Below are positions 15,760 to 25,725 of a stretch of 42,134 nt of DNA, piece by piece. The stretch spans positions 1 through 42,134 of the forward strand of contig CAZHIQ010000026.1 of assembly GCA_964532595.1 (NCBI GenBank). The letters run 5' to 3'. The first letter of the stretch is position 1, and the number at the start of each line of letters is the position of its first letter. Under the pieces are notes generated by a model. It was not told the DNA's origin, ran no database searches, and was given only the letters and a program-made list of their open reading frames with translations. A program made the position numbers and the translations under genes. This DNA is from Chryseosolibacter sp964532595. Its GTDB lineage: Bacteria > Bacteroidota > Bacteroidia > Cytophagales > Cyclobacteriaceae.

Positions 15760-16197
15760 ATGATTGCTGAACTGACTGATCGCCAAATTGAAAGTCTTTT
15801 ATCAACGGCGCTGGTGGGCCGAATTGGATGCTCGACCGGGGGCAAGACATATGTTGTTCCGGTAGCGTATGTCTGGCACGACGGGTTTATCTATGCGCAT
15901 TCCAGGGAGGGCCTGAAAATCGAGATGATGCGGAAGAATCCTTCGGTTTGCTTCGAAGTTGACGATATCGACAATCTGGCCAACTGGCGTTGCGTCATTA
16001 TCGAAGGGGAATTTGAGGAATTGACTTCCCGCGAGATGCAGGCACACGCACTTGATCTATTGAGGGAGCGGCTTGCGCCGTTCCGGACGAGCGATGCTGC
16101 CGCGCCGGCCCCTCCGCCGCCGGGGGAAAAACGAATGCGTCCTGTATTCTATCGTATCAGGGTAACCAACAAAAGCGGACGGTTCGAAAGGAATTGA
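15760..16197 (+). CDS. Pyridoxamine 5'-phosphate oxidase-fold flavin-binding protein
   Basis: This encodes 145 residues. It shows the split-barrel flavin-binding pattern: LVGRIGCSTGGKTYVVPVAY near the start, then FIYAHSREGLKIEMMRKNP and VCFEVDDID, then a WRCVIIEGEFEEL strand. It belongs to the NimA/PNPOx-like group that binds FMN or heme and acts in the cytoplasm; the substrate is unknown. A proline-rich insert (about 113-122) precedes the last strand. It follows the MBL-fold gene by 33 bases on the same strand. It ends one base from the end of the convergent peptidase gene, so any terminator must lie inside a coding region. Confidence 0.85.
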   Translation: MIAELTDRQIESLLSTALVGRIGCSTGGKTYVVPVAYVWHDGFIYAHSREGLKIEMMRKNPSVCFEVDDIDNLANWRCVIIEGEFEELTSREMQAHALDLLRERLAPFRTSDAAAPAPPPPGEKRMRPVFYRIRVTNKSGRFERN

Positions 16198-16198
16198 C

Positions 16199-17314
16199 TT
16201 ACTTCAGAGCCCGGTGTTTCTTCATGATTTTGATCACCTGATCAACCGGAATTGCCTCGACCTCGTTTCCGGTGTAACCCGTCATAGACTCCGCCATGAA
16301 AAGCGAATTGATGATAGCCTCTTCGGTGGCTTCAATGGCGGCAAGGAATAGCGGTGACATGTGATCGTTGCGCAGGACCGTCATATTCTGCGTTCGACGT
16401 GTGTCCTGATGCGGGATTCGCACATCCGGATGAGTCGAAAAAGCAATGACATAGTCGCCGCTCCCGTTCGAGGCAATACCTCCTGTTTTGGCCAGTCCCA
16501 TAAAAGCTCTTTTTGCAAGACGTTCCAGATTTCGGGCGTCGAGGGGAGCATCGGTCGCCACTACGATCATACACGATCCATCGACCGCATCCCGGAGATA
16601 ATATCGTCTGAGTGCCTTTCCGACAGCTACACCGTCAATGGAAAGAACGCCTCCGAAGTTTGTCTGAACGATGACTCCAACGGAATAGCCACCCGCACTT
16701 TCCGGCAGAACTCGCGACGCGGTACCGATACCCCCCTTAAAACCAAAGCACACGGTGCCTGTTCCTGCTCCGACATTTCCTTCGGTTACCCGGGCACCGG
16801 CGTTTTCTATGGCCGCGATAACATCTCCCTGCGTCACAGGTCGGCTTCGTATATCGTTGAGGTATCCATCATTTGTTTCGCCAACCACAGCGTTGACCGA
16901 CCTGACTTCTTCATTACCCGGTAGACCCAACGTGTAGGTGATTAGCGCGTCGATTGCCGTAGCCACGGCGAGCGTGTTGGTAAGGATGATCGGTGTCTCC
17001 AGATTTCCGAGTTCGGCTATTTGTGTACTTCCGGCAAGCTTGCCGAAGCCGTTTCCCACAAAGACCGCGGCAGGCACTTTGTCCTGGAATACATTCCCCG
17101 GGTGGGGTATGATCGCTGTCACGCCGGTTCTCGCGGAGTCGCGAACTATCGTGGTATGGCCGACACGGACACCCTTAATATCAGTAATGGCATTGAGAGG
17201 TCCGGTAGGAAGGATGCCAATGACAATACCGTGATCACGTGCCCGCTTTTGTTGCCCCAAACCGCTGGTAACGGAAAGAAAGAGGACGAGAAGAATAAGA
17301 GCCGATCTATTCAT
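16199..17314 (-). CDS. P1 family peptidase (DmpA/beta-aminopeptidase type), exported
   Basis: This encodes 371 residues from the ATG at 17314. A reading from 17335 adds seven residues before the signal peptide. The signal peptide (MNRSALILLVLFLSVTSGLGQ) points to periplasmic location. Family landmarks are ITDIKGVRVGHTT near the start, NAVVGETNDG, the GTGTVCFGFKGGIG block, and NGSGD, where the serine (about residue 285 from this start) is the expected N-terminal nucleophile freed by autocleavage after glycine. Enzymes of this S58/P1 group remove N-terminal D- or beta-amino acids from peptides. The exact substrate cannot be told. It is divergent from the Gfo/Idh gene with 83 bases between start codons. 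Confidence 0.9.
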   Translation of the reverse strand: MNRSALILLVLFLSVTSGLGQQKRARDHGIVIGILPTGPLNAITDIKGVRVGHTTIVRDSARTGVTAIIPHPGNVFQDKVPAAVFVGNGFGKLAGSTQIAELGNLETPIILTNTLAVATAIDALITYTLGLPGNEEVRSVNAVVGETNDGYLNDIRSRPVTQGDVIAAIENAGARVTEGNVGAGTGTVCFGFKGGIGTASRVLPESAGGYSVGVIVQTNFGGVLSIDGVAVGKALRRYYLRDAVDGSCMIVVATDAPLDARNLERLAKRAFMGLAKTGGIASNGSGDYVIAFSTHPDVRIPHQDTRRTQNMTVLRNDHMSPLFLAAIEATEEAIINSLFMAESMTGYTGNEVEAIPVDQVIKIMKKHRALK

Positions 17315-17397
17315 TGGATAAAGATAATAAGTCAAAGACGATTCGGAGTGAACAGGCGGATTGTTTACATTTGATTATCCACTAAAATGATTTCGTC

Positions 17398-18507
17398 ATG
17401 CGTTCACGTCGTCAGTTTTTACAGCGTATTTCCGCCTCTGCTCTAATGTTGCCTGCGCTCCCTGCGCTAGGTTATAATGTGGTCTCCCCTTCACCGGGAA
17501 CGGGGGCTCCTGTTCTGCGTGTTGCCTTGATGGGGCTGGGCGGATATGCGACCCGCGTAGCCGAGGCAATGCGTGATTGTAAGAGGGCGCGCATCACCGG
17601 TCTGATCAGCGGTACGCCTGCGAAGCTGAAGGAGTGGCAGAAGAAGTACAACGTGCCGGAGAAGAGCTGTTACAACTATGACAATTTCGACAATATCCGG
17701 AACAACCCGGACATTGATGCGGTGTATATAATTACTCCCAATGCGTTGCATGCCGAGCAGGCCATCCGTGTAGCGGCAGCGGGAAAGCACGTGATTTGTG
17801 AGAAGCCCATGGCCATTAATGCTGCCGAGGGACAATCAATGGTAGATGCCTGCGCGAAGGCAGGGGTCAAGTTGCTTGTGGGTTACCGGATGCGGTTTGA
17901 GCCGCATACCCTTGAAGTGGTGCGCATGCGCGAAGAAGGTGTTCTCGGGAAGATTAAGTTCTTCCAGGGATTGAGCGGATTCCGGATTGGTAATCCCAAT
18001 CAGTGGCGTCTCGACAAAAAGCTGGCTGGAGGGGGAGCGCTCATGGACATCGGCATCTACGCAGTGAACGGAGCGCGCTACATGGTTGGTGAGGATCCGC
18101 TATGGGTGACCGCGCAGGAGACCAAGACAGATCCATCAAAATTCGGGGAAGGCGTTGACGAAACCATTACCTTTCAATTGGGATTTCCCGGGGGCGCTAT
18201 GGCATCCTGCTTGTCGACCTATAACATGAGTAATCTGGATCGTTTCTTCCTGAACGGAGAAAAGGGTTTTGCTGAACTCCATCCTGCTACGGGATACGGT
18301 CCGATTAAGGGACGCTCCCACCAGGGTGAGATGAGTTTTCCGCATATAGCGCATCAGACTATTCAGATGGACGAAATGGCGGCTATTATCCTTGACGGGA
18401 AGAAGCCTGTATTGCCCGTGGATGGACAATCGGCTGTAGTCGATCTGAAGATCCTGGATGGCATCTACAGGGCCGTGCGCGAAGGGGGAAAGGTCAGCCT
18501 GCAGTAA
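17398..18507 (+). CDS. Gfo/Idh/MocA-family oxidoreductase, Tat-exported
   Basis: This encodes 369 residues. The N-terminus carries a twin-arginine signal (SRRQFLQ, residues 3-9, then a hydrophobic stretch to about 25). The NAD(P)-binding Rossmann motif GLGGYA is at 46-51, and CEKPMA (134-139) is the family's dinucleotide-binding EKP motif. A C-terminal GFO-type substrate domain follows (GGGALMDIGIYAVNGARYM). It resembles exported glucose-fructose-oxidoreductase-like proteins that carry a bound NADP cofactor through Tat and act on sugars in the periplasm. Substrate unknown. Its last 14 bases overlap the end of the convergent histidine kinase gene. Confidence 0.9.
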   Translation: MRSRRQFLQRISASALMLPALPALGYNVVSPSPGTGAPVLRVALMGLGGYATRVAEAMRDCKRARITGLISGTPAKLKEWQKKYNVPEKSCYNYDNFDNIRNNPDIDAVYIITPNALHAEQAIRVAAAGKHVICEKPMAINAAEGQSMVDACAKAGVKLLVGYRMRFEPHTLEVVRMREEGVLGKIKFFQGLSGFRIGNPNQWRLDKKLAGGGALMDIGIYAVNGARYMVGEDPLWVTAQETKTDPSKFGEGVDETITFQLGFPGGAMASCLSTYNMSNLDRFFLNGEKGFAELHPATGYGPIKGRSHQGEMSFPHIAHQTIQMDEMAAIILDGKKPVLPVDGQSAVVDLKILDGIYRAVREGGKVSLQ

Positions 18508-21186
18508 CGTGTTGGAGGGGAAGAGAAAAGTAGAAGCGCGAGCCATCTCCCTTACGACTTGTCACACCGATGGTACCGCCATGCTTCCTCACAATCTCTG
18601 AAGCTACATACAATCCGAGTCCAAGACCGGTGACGGAATTCGCTCTGTTTTCCCGTGCCCGATAGAAACGATGGAAGATCCTTTCCTGCTCGTCAGGGGC
18701 GAGCCCTACTCCGAAGTCACGGACCGCTACGGTGGCTGTGTCACCTTCTGTGTCCACTGAAATCATTACGGGAGCAGCAGCAGGAGAGTATTTTGTAGCA
18801 TTCGAGAGTAGATTGTGTATAACCTGGCCGATGCGATCGCGGTCACCGTATATGGCTACGGTTGACGCATTATTGAAAACAATAATTCGCGACGTGGCGC
18901 GCCGAATCTCGTCAACGCGATCGCGAATGAGTTCGGTGAGGTTGAACAACTCGGGCTTCAGCGTGAGCCCTCCTGACTTCAGTCCCGTTGTATCGAGCAG
19001 GTCGCGAATCAGACGTGTCAGTCGATCGACCTGGCTCGAGAGTCGTTCGGCGATCATCGCCCATTGATTGTTGTTATGGCTCTNNNNNNNNNNNNNNNNN
19101 NNNNNNNNNNNNNNNNNNNNNNNNNNNNNNNNNNNNNNNNNNNNNNNNNNNNNNNNNNNNNNNNNNNNNNNNNNNNNNNNNNNAACAGGTCGTTGAGAAT
19201 GTCGGCATAGGCCTTAATACTGGTTACGGGTGTTCGAAGTTCGTGGCTTGCAATAGCCAGAAATTCATCCTGTTGTTCTTCAAATTGCTTTCGCTCCGTG
19301 ATGTCAATGAGGGTACCCATGAGCGCATCGACGCGTACGGTTTCAGCCTCGACGTATGTTCCGCGCATCAGAAACCACTGAATACCTTGGTCCGGGTGCT
19401 CAATCCGGAATTCGACATCAATGTTTTTTTCATGCTGGGCACGGTCAAACGCCTCTGCGACCAGGTCACGGTCACGCTCGTAGACGCGCGGCAACAGGTC
19501 GTTAAGTGTCCAGGTGTCCGTGTTGCTGACGAGCCCCGTGAGCTCCATCCACTCCTGTGTTCCCATACCTTGTTGTCGGTCGGGATGAAAAGTCCATATG
19601 CCAACGCGGGCGGCGCGCTGGGCAATTTCCAGCTTGAGCTGGCGATCGCGGAGGTCTTCTTCAAATCGGATTCTATCGGTTATGTCGTTGAGAAGGACGG
19701 CTACCTGTCGCGCCCGCGGGTCGCCGGTAGGAAAAGCGAAGGCTTCCAACCATCGGTCGGACAAGGGGTGCATGTGAACGGTAAAGCGCCTTTCGCGCTG
19801 GGTTGCGACAATCCGCTCGATGATACGGGTCCACTCGGCAGGCGCGTCGGGGACAATCTCTGAAAGCACTTTGTTCGTAATGCCCGTATCGATACCCAGT
19901 ACCTTATTAATCGCCGGATTAGCCGTCAGAAATTTGAGGTTCGCCGGCTGACGCTCCGTCGCGGGTATTAGTTCAATGATGATGAAGCCCTGATCAATAG
20001 ACCGGAATAACTCTTCATACTGGCGCTGTGCCTGGCGCGCCATGGTTTCTTTCATGCGGATAATTTCCGCCATGGATTCCTTGGCGTCACTGATGTTCTG
20101 AATCACATTGACGCAACGGTTTGGCACCCCGTCGCTGCTGCGACTGAAAACTTTTCCGTAGGCCCGGAACCACATCCATCGGCCTTCCGGCGAAGTCCGC
20201 GCGCGGTATTCGACATGATGCACTTCCTGATCGCTGGCGTTCCGAAAGCTGTCGAGGTACGTCTCGATCGACGGGAAGTCTTCGGGATAGACGTACCGTT
20301 GGATTCCCTCCCGAATACTAACCCGGTTGAAGTGCCCGACACCTACCGGCCGGTGGGTAATGGTTGCCCGGTTCAGATATTCCATTTCATGGGTCTGAAG
20401 GTTGATGACATTGATGGCATCGGGCATGGCCTTCAGAATATTGTTGATAAAGTGACTTTGCTCGCGCAAGGCCTGCTCCGACTCCGCTGCTGCGGAACTA
20501 TCGTGGGCAATACCGACCATGCGTATCCCATCTCCTTCCAGATCGCTGACCCGGGTTCCCTGGATTTTGATTCTTTTAAGGCGGCTGTGCGTCTCAATCA
20601 AAAGGGTATGGACAAACGGTCGCGGATTGTGGCGCATATGGTTGATGACCTGCAGCACATCCCCGTCGTTTCGCGGGCGAGCGTATTCGGCAAAAGTTTC
20701 CGGAAAAACAGCAACCGCGGGGTCGAGTTCGAATAATCGGTACATTCCGTCCGACCAGAACATCCGGTCTTGGGTAGGATCAAAAGCCCAGCTTCCCATT
20801 TCCGCAACCTCTTCCGCCTGGAGCAGAACCCGGAAGATCGCCTGTCTGGGACACCCGTGGTACGACTGGAATTCTTCGTGGAAATCACCGTTAAGTGATA
20901 ATTCCTGCTCCGTGCTATCGGCGTGTACAACGCGTAGCAGGGGAGGAGCCTTGGTCTTTTCCTTTTGTGAGACGACTATCAAATTTATCCAGTCGACATG
21001 ATCCGGATGGACAATCGCGTTGCATTCATCAAACAGAAGAAGATATTGGTAGGTGGTGGGAAGGGTGGTGGAAACCTTGCGACGCGCGCCAGGCGTCCAG
21101 GTTCCTGCGAACCTGAAGATTCGTTGGCCTGCGATGAGCGTCAACGTAGAGCGGTCCGCGGGCCGCTCTTGCGGCCGGTTATACAT
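18494..21186 (-). CDS. Multi-PAS sensor histidine kinase, interrupted by an assembly gap
   Basis: The readable parts are about 667 N-terminal and 196 C-terminal residues. A poorly recognised N-terminal region (1-110) is followed by about four PAS units (roughly 118-235, 243-370, 385-500, 510-640), several with the ending typical of PAC. The dimerisation domain has the phospho-accepting histidine in ASHELRTP (about 650). After the gap the frame continues through SHNNNQWAMIAERLSSQ to the ATPase domain: N-box NLLSNATKYSP, DFGVGLAP and GLGLGLYVASEI. There is no transmembrane helix, so it is a cytoplasmic sensor. No response regulator adjoins it. It is divergent from an MFS transporter, which could be a target (inference). 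A true gap of 100 would break the frame, so the gap length is not real. Confidence 0.9.
19084..19183. other. Assembly gap of 100 N
   Basis: Exactly 100 N in the dimerisation region of the histidine kinase. To keep the two halves in one frame the true length must leave a remainder of 2 on division by 3, which 100 does not. Confidence 0.99.
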
Positions 21187-21285
21187 AGCGAGTGGTTTTT
21201 GGGCGACGGGTAAATGAATGTACGGAATACGGGCGACAATGGCAACCGCATTAAAGCGGGTTGCAACGAGATTGTCCGTCGTGAT

Positions 21286-21315
21286 TTTGTCAGCATTGCG
21301 GATTGGCTATTTTTG
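21286..21315 (+). promoter_or_regulatory. Bacteroidetes-type promoter of the MFS gene
   Basis: TTTG (21286-21289), 18 bases, then TATTTTTG (21308-21315) is a full match to TTTG...TAnnTTTG. The ATG at 21332 lies 17 bases further on. The promoter falls inside the 5' extension of the open frame, which supports the later start codon. Confidence 0.6.
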
Positions 21316-21331
21316 CGCTCGTTTTGACACT

Positions 21332-22543
21332 ATGCAATCTGCTACTGAAGCTGCTGATCATACCACGGCCGTGAACCGGACGGTTTTTCCGATACTACTG
21401 GCGATAAGTTTCTCCCATTTGTTGAATGATATGCTGCAATCGGTTGTACCGGCAGTATATCCCCTGATAAAGGAAGAATTCAACCTTAGTTTCACGGAGA
21501 TCGGTCTCATAACCCTGGTATTTCAACTCACGGCTTCCTTGTTACAACCTTTCGTTGGGCGGTATACCGACAAGAAACCGTTACCCATGTCGCTTGTTGC
21601 CGGGATGGCCTTTACGTTCGCAGGACTCCTCTTGTTCTCGCACGCGACAAGCTTTACGATATTGCTTGTCGCCGTTGGGCTGATAGGAATGGGTTCGTCA
21701 ATCTTCCACCCGGAATCGTCGCGGGTGGCCCACATGGCATCGGGAGGGCGACGCGGACTGGCTCAATCGATCTTTCAGGTGGGAGGAAACACCGGTTCGG
21801 CGATAGGGCCCCTGTTAGCGGCTGTGATAGTCATGCCCTATGGGATGCAGGGAGTTACCTGGGTTTCGATCGGCGCGATCATCGGTATGGCGATACTGTT
21901 TCAGGTCGGACGCTGGTATGCCAGCAATCTGCACTTAAAATCAGCGAAATCGACAACGGGCCAGCATGGCGATCGAAAGATACTCCCGCGGCGTACCATC
22001 ATTTTTGCGCTGCTCATCCTGCTCGTTCTGATCTTTTCGAAATACTTCTACCTCGCCAGCATGACGAGTTATTTTACCTTTTTTCTCATGCATAAGTTCG
22101 GCGTGAGTGCACAGGAATCGCAGCTGTATCTCTTTGCCTTTCTCGCGGCTGTGGCGGCGGGAACGCTCATAGGCGGGCCAATTGGCGACAAGTTCGGGCG
22201 TAAGTACGTAATCTGGATTTCGATTCTCGGTGCGGCTCCGTTCACGCTTCTGTTGCCCCACGTACCTCTTTTTTGGACAATTGTCCTGGCGGTGATCATC
22301 GGGGTCATTATCGCATCTGCGTTCTCGGCTATTCTTGTGTACGCAACCGACCTGGTCCCGGGAAAAGTTGGCACGATCGCCGGCCTCTTCTTTGGTTTGG
22401 CCTTTGGTCTTGGCGGTCTTGGCTCGGCTGTTCTCGGGAAGCTGGCGGATTATACTGATATCATCTTCGTATTCAACGTGTGTGCTTTCCTTCCTTTGCT
22501 GGGAATCGTTACGGCGTTCCTCCCGAACGTCGGAAGGCGATAG
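21332..22543 (+). CDS. MFS transporter, fosmidomycin-resistance (Fsr)-like
   Basis: This encodes 403 residues from the ATG at 21332. The open frame extends upstream to 21218, but the predicted promoter lies within that stretch and the family begins close to the first helix (VFPILLAISFSHLLNDMLQS). It has about 12 transmembrane segments. Typical Fsr-type blocks are LLNDMLQSVVPAVYPLIKEEF, GMGSSIFHPESSRVAHMASGG and FQVGGNTGSAIGPL. This group exports small drugs such as fosmidomycin. The natural substrate here is unknown. It is divergent from the PAS histidine kinase, with 145 bases between the start codons. Confidence 0.88.
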   Translation: MQSATEAADHTTAVNRTVFPILLAISFSHLLNDMLQSVVPAVYPLIKEEFNLSFTEIGLITLVFQLTASLLQPFVGRYTDKKPLPMSLVAGMAFTFAGLLLFSHATSFTILLVAVGLIGMGSSIFHPESSRVAHMASGGRRGLAQSIFQVGGNTGSAIGPLLAAVIVMPYGMQGVTWVSIGAIIGMAILFQVGRWYASNLHLKSAKSTTGQHGDRKILPRRTIIFALLILLVLIFSKYFYLASMTSYFTFFLMHKFGVSAQESQLYLFAFLAAVAAGTLIGGPIGDKFGRKYVIWISILGAAPFTLLLPHVPLFWTIVLAVIIGVIIASAFSAILVYATDLVPGKVGTIAGLFFGLAFGLGGLGSAVLGKLADYTDIIFVFNVCAFLPLLGIVTAFLPNVGRR

Positions 22544-22622
22544 CAGGTCCCCGGGTTCAGTGATTTCTTGCCGCTTTTCCACCAGGGGCAGCGCAGTCAG
22601 TTCTTTTTTTCCGTAATTACCG

Positions 22623-22642
22623 GGTGGTGGAATAATACCACC
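22623..22642. promoter_or_regulatory. Inverted repeat just before the FAD/Fe-S oxidoreductase start
   Basis: GGTGGT (22623-22628) pairs with ACCACC (22637-22642) across eight bases, ending six bases before the ATG at 22649. As DNA it could be an operator of the TGGT...ACCA kind used by GntR/FadR-type lactate regulators. As RNA it would occlude the start codon region. Confidence 0.35.
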
Positions 22643-22648
22643 TGCACT

Positions 22649-25468
22649 ATGTCGCTAAAAGAAAAACTGGAGAGCTTTATCGCGCCCGAACGCGTGCGAA
22701 CACGATACATTGACCGGGTTTCATTCGCTTCCGATGCCGGATTCTATTACTTGGTTCCGCAGGCGATTGTACAACCCGTGAACGAAGAAGAGATCGTGTC
22801 GTTGTTCAGATTCTCCGCGGAAGAAAACGTTCCGCTTGTATTCCGGGCCGGGGGAACAAGCTTGTCGGGACAGTCCGTCACGGACGGGATACTGGTTGAT
22901 CTTGCTCAGCATTGGAGGGGGGTAACTGTTGAAGAAGAAGGCCGCGCCGTTCGCGTACAACCGGGCATCACCGGGGCCATGGTCAATGCACACTTGCGAC
23001 GTTACCGCGCGAAGATCGGCCCCGATCCGTCGAGCATCAGCGCAGCGATGATGGGCGGTATTCTGTCAAATAACTCAAGTGGTATGTGTTGTGGCGTTAA
23101 GCTCAACTCGTATCACACGTTGAAGCATATTCGCTTTATTCTTCCCGACGGAAAAACATTCTCCACGGAAAAGCCGTCGGATTACATTCGGTTTGAAACC
23201 GAATGTCCGACACTGTTTTCAACACTTGCCGGAATAAGAGAAAGAATACTTGCTGACCGCCAGCTTCACGACAGAATCCGGCAGAAGTACGAGATGAAGA
23301 CTACGGTCGGGTATTCGCTTAATGCCTTCGTAGACTTCGAGCATCCGCTCGACATTATGGCGCATTTGCTGGTCGGTGCCGAAGGTACACTGGCGTTTAT
23401 CGCTGAGGCAGTGTTGCGGACCGTTCCGGATTATCCTCATAAGTCGACCGCTCTTCTGTACTTTCCTGATATTTACGCGGCCTGTCAGGCAATCGTTCCA
23501 TTGACGCAGGCCGGCGCGATGATGGTGGAACTCGCCGACCGCGCAGCGCTTCGTTCGGTGGAGCATATGCCTGGGATGCCTGCGGCCTTGCAGACGCTTC
23601 CCGATGGCGCTGCGGCGTTGCTGATCGAGTTTCAGGAGCATTCACCCGAGGCTTTGGAAAATCGCGTGGAAGCATTCCTGCGTTCGGCTAACCAGCTGTC
23701 ATTGCTGGAACCGCCTGTCTTTACCCGCGATCCGGTGCTGCAGGATCTCTATTGGAAGATGCGGAAAGGTATGTTCCCAGCCGTGGGCGCGGTGCGGAAA
23801 AGCGGGACAACCGTAGTCCTGGAGGACATCGCTTTTCCGGTCGCTCGCCTAGGCGATGCGATCATTGATCTGCAGACGCTGTTTGCCAGGTATCATTACG
23901 ACAATGCCATTATTTTCGGACATGCAAAGGATGGCAACATCCACTTCGTCGTTACGCAGTCGTTCAACACCGAAGAAGAAATTCAGCGCTACGATCGGTT
24001 TATGCGCGAAGTAGTAACACTGGTGGTTGATAAGTACGATGGAACCCTCAAGGCCGAACACGGGACGGGTCGAAATATGGCGCCGTTTGTAGAGACGGAA
24101 TGGGGAGGAGAAGCCTACGAAATTCTGCGCGTGATCAAGGATGCCGTAGATCCCCGCCGTTTGTTGAATCCCGGTGTAATAATCAACGATGACAAGGACG
24201 CACACCTCCGCTTTCTGAAGGCGCTACCTACGGTGGAGGAGGAGGTTGACCGCTGCATTGAATGCGGGTATTGTGAGCATAGATGTCCGAGCCGGGACAT
24301 CACGACTACACCGCGACGTAGGATTGTGGTTAGAAGAGTGTTGAAGCGTCTGGAACAGCAGGGAGATCAAAAGCATTACCGATTGTTACGCAACCAGTAT
24401 AACTACGATGGACTGGAAACATGCGCCGTTGATGGCCTTTGCGCAGCAGCCTGTCCGGTGAGCATTGATACAGGTGATCTGACAAAGCGTTTGCGACGAG
24501 AGAATCACTCGGTATTGGCGAACCGGATTGCTTTGACGATGGCGCGTAACTTTGGCTGGATTGAAGGGACGATGCGCGCGGCTTTGTATCTCGGTACAGG
24601 GGTGAACAAACTATTGGGACAGCGGACAATGTCGAAGCTGACCTTTAGATTGCGTAAGGTGTTTCCGTCCTTTCCACGGTGGTCGAACCAACTGCAGGCT
24701 CCTCCTGCGCGTCTCAGATTAAAGCATGTGGCTCAAGGACTGGAAACCGTGGTCTACTTCCCAGCTTGTATTTCTCGTATGATGGGACGTTACGAAGGGA
24801 AAGAGAAGGACCTGCTTCAGACGTTTCTGAGTGTTTGCAGGAAGGCGCGGTTCGATGTTGTTGTCCCTGACGACGTTGCGAAACTTTGTTGTGGCCAGAT
24901 GTTTTCGTCAAAGGGTTTTGCTCCGGCTTACCAGCATACTGCCCGTAATATTTTGGCAAGCCTCTGGCGCGCGACGCAGAAGGGGCATTTCCCTGTGGTA
25001 GTAGATGTAACCTCATGCGCATTTACGCTCCAAAAGATGCGCTTTGCCCTTAGCGACGAAGATAAGGTTAGATTCGACCAACTGCGCATTCTCGACAGCG
25101 TCGCGTTTCTTCACGATGAGGTACTTCCGCGAATTGCAGTGCGAAGGCAGAAGGAAAACATCGTTCTTCACCCCGTTTGCTCCCTGCAGAAAATGAAGAT
25201 GGACCGGAAGTTCCTTGCTGTTGCGCAGGCGTTCAGTAAGAAGGTCACGATACCTGAAAATGCGGGCTGTTGTGGTATGGCGGGAGATCGGGGTTTTCTT
25301 TTTCCGGAGCTCACCGCTTCGGCAACAGAAGCCGAAGCTGCGGAAGTGAGGCAAGAAACTTTCGATGGATATTATTCGTCTACACGCACCTGTGAAATGG
25401 CGATGTCGGAAGCGGTACAGCACAACTATGAGTCGATCCTTTACCTGGTTGATGAGGGGGGCGGGTGA
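22649..25468 (+). CDS. FAD-linked D-lactate dehydrogenase-type oxidoreductase with Fe-S domain
   Basis: This encodes 939 residues from the ATG at 22649. The frame is open to 22568, but the extra residues are not family-like. An FAD-binding PCMH domain (about 35-215, GGTSLSGQS at 68-76) is followed by the FAD-oxidase C-terminal domain with HGTGR. Next come two ferredoxin-like 4Fe-4S motifs (CIECGYCEHRCPS near 535 and CAVDGLCAAACP near 591). Two CCG domains follow (CCGQMF near 747, CCGMAGD near 874). This fusion of a dehydrogenase with a GlpC/LutA-like iron-sulfur module is typical of Dld-II/YdiJ-type enzymes that oxidise D-lactate or D-2-hydroxyacids and pass electrons to quinones. The exact substrate is not determinable. 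Confidence 0.9.
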   Translation: MSLKEKLESFIAPERVRTRYIDRVSFASDAGFYYLVPQAIVQPVNEEEIVSLFRFSAEENVPLVFRAGGTSLSGQSVTDGILVDLAQHWRGVTVEEEGRAVRVQPGITGAMVNAHLRRYRAKIGPDPSSISAAMMGGILSNNSSGMCCGVKLNSYHTLKHIRFILPDGKTFSTEKPSDYIRFETECPTLFSTLAGIRERILADRQLHDRIRQKYEMKTTVGYSLNAFVDFEHPLDIMAHLLVGAEGTLAFIAEAVLRTVPDYPHKSTALLYFPDIYAACQAIVPLTQAGAMMVELADRAALRSVEHMPGMPAALQTLPDGAAALLIEFQEHSPEALENRVEAFLRSANQLSLLEPPVFTRDPVLQDLYWKMRKGMFPAVGAVRKSGTTVVLEDIAFPVARLGDAIIDLQTLFARYHYDNAIIFGHAKDGNIHFVVTQSFNTEEEIQRYDRFMREVVTLVVDKYDGTLKAEHGTGRNMAPFVETEWGGEAYEILRVIKDAVDPRRLLNPGVIINDDKDAHLRFLKALPTVEEEVDRCIECGYCEHRCPSRDITTTPRRRIVVRRVLKRLEQQGDQKHYRLLRNQYNYDGLETCAVDGLCAAACPVSIDTGDLTKRLRRENHSVLANRIALTMARNFGWIEGTMRAALYLGTGVNKLLGQRTMSKLTFRLRKVFPSFPRWSNQLQAPPARLRLKHVAQGLETVVYFPACISRMMGRYEGKEKDLLQTFLSVCRKARFDVVVPDDVAKLCCGQMFSSKGFAPAYQHTARNILASLWRATQKGHFPVVVDVTSCAFTLQKMRFALSDEDKVRFDQLRILDSVAFLHDEVLPRIAVRRQKENIVLHPVCSLQKMKMDRKFLAVAQAFSKKVTIPENAGCCGMAGDRGFLFPELTASATEAEAAEVRQETFDGYYSSTRTCEMAMSEAVQHNYESILYLVDEGGG

Positions 25469-25725
25469 AAATCAAAGCGTTGACAATTTTTTATTTTCAT
25501 TGTACGGGAAGGTAATTTTTGGTAACTTCCCTTAGGCTTCGCTGTTTGATTTTCGGGTGAGTGAATCGCTGACGCTTCTTCGTTCAGCTTTGAAAATTCA
25601 AACGCGTTGCGGAATGCGGACGCAGGTATTCCTTAGCTCTGCGGTCTGTTCACAACCTAACTCAGGGTGATGGACGGGATGGATTTGTGCAGCGTCAGGT
25701 TTGTTCCTATTTCAACAATTGGGTT
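25469..25725. other. 257-base non-coding leader with two dyads
   Basis: No gene is seen. GGGAAG (25506-25511) pairs with CTTCCC (25526-25531) around two direct GGTAA copies. This may end the upstream transcript, though no T-tract follows. TTTGAA-AA-TTCAAA (25589-25602) is a palindrome and a possible operator for the next gene. Confidence 0.3.
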
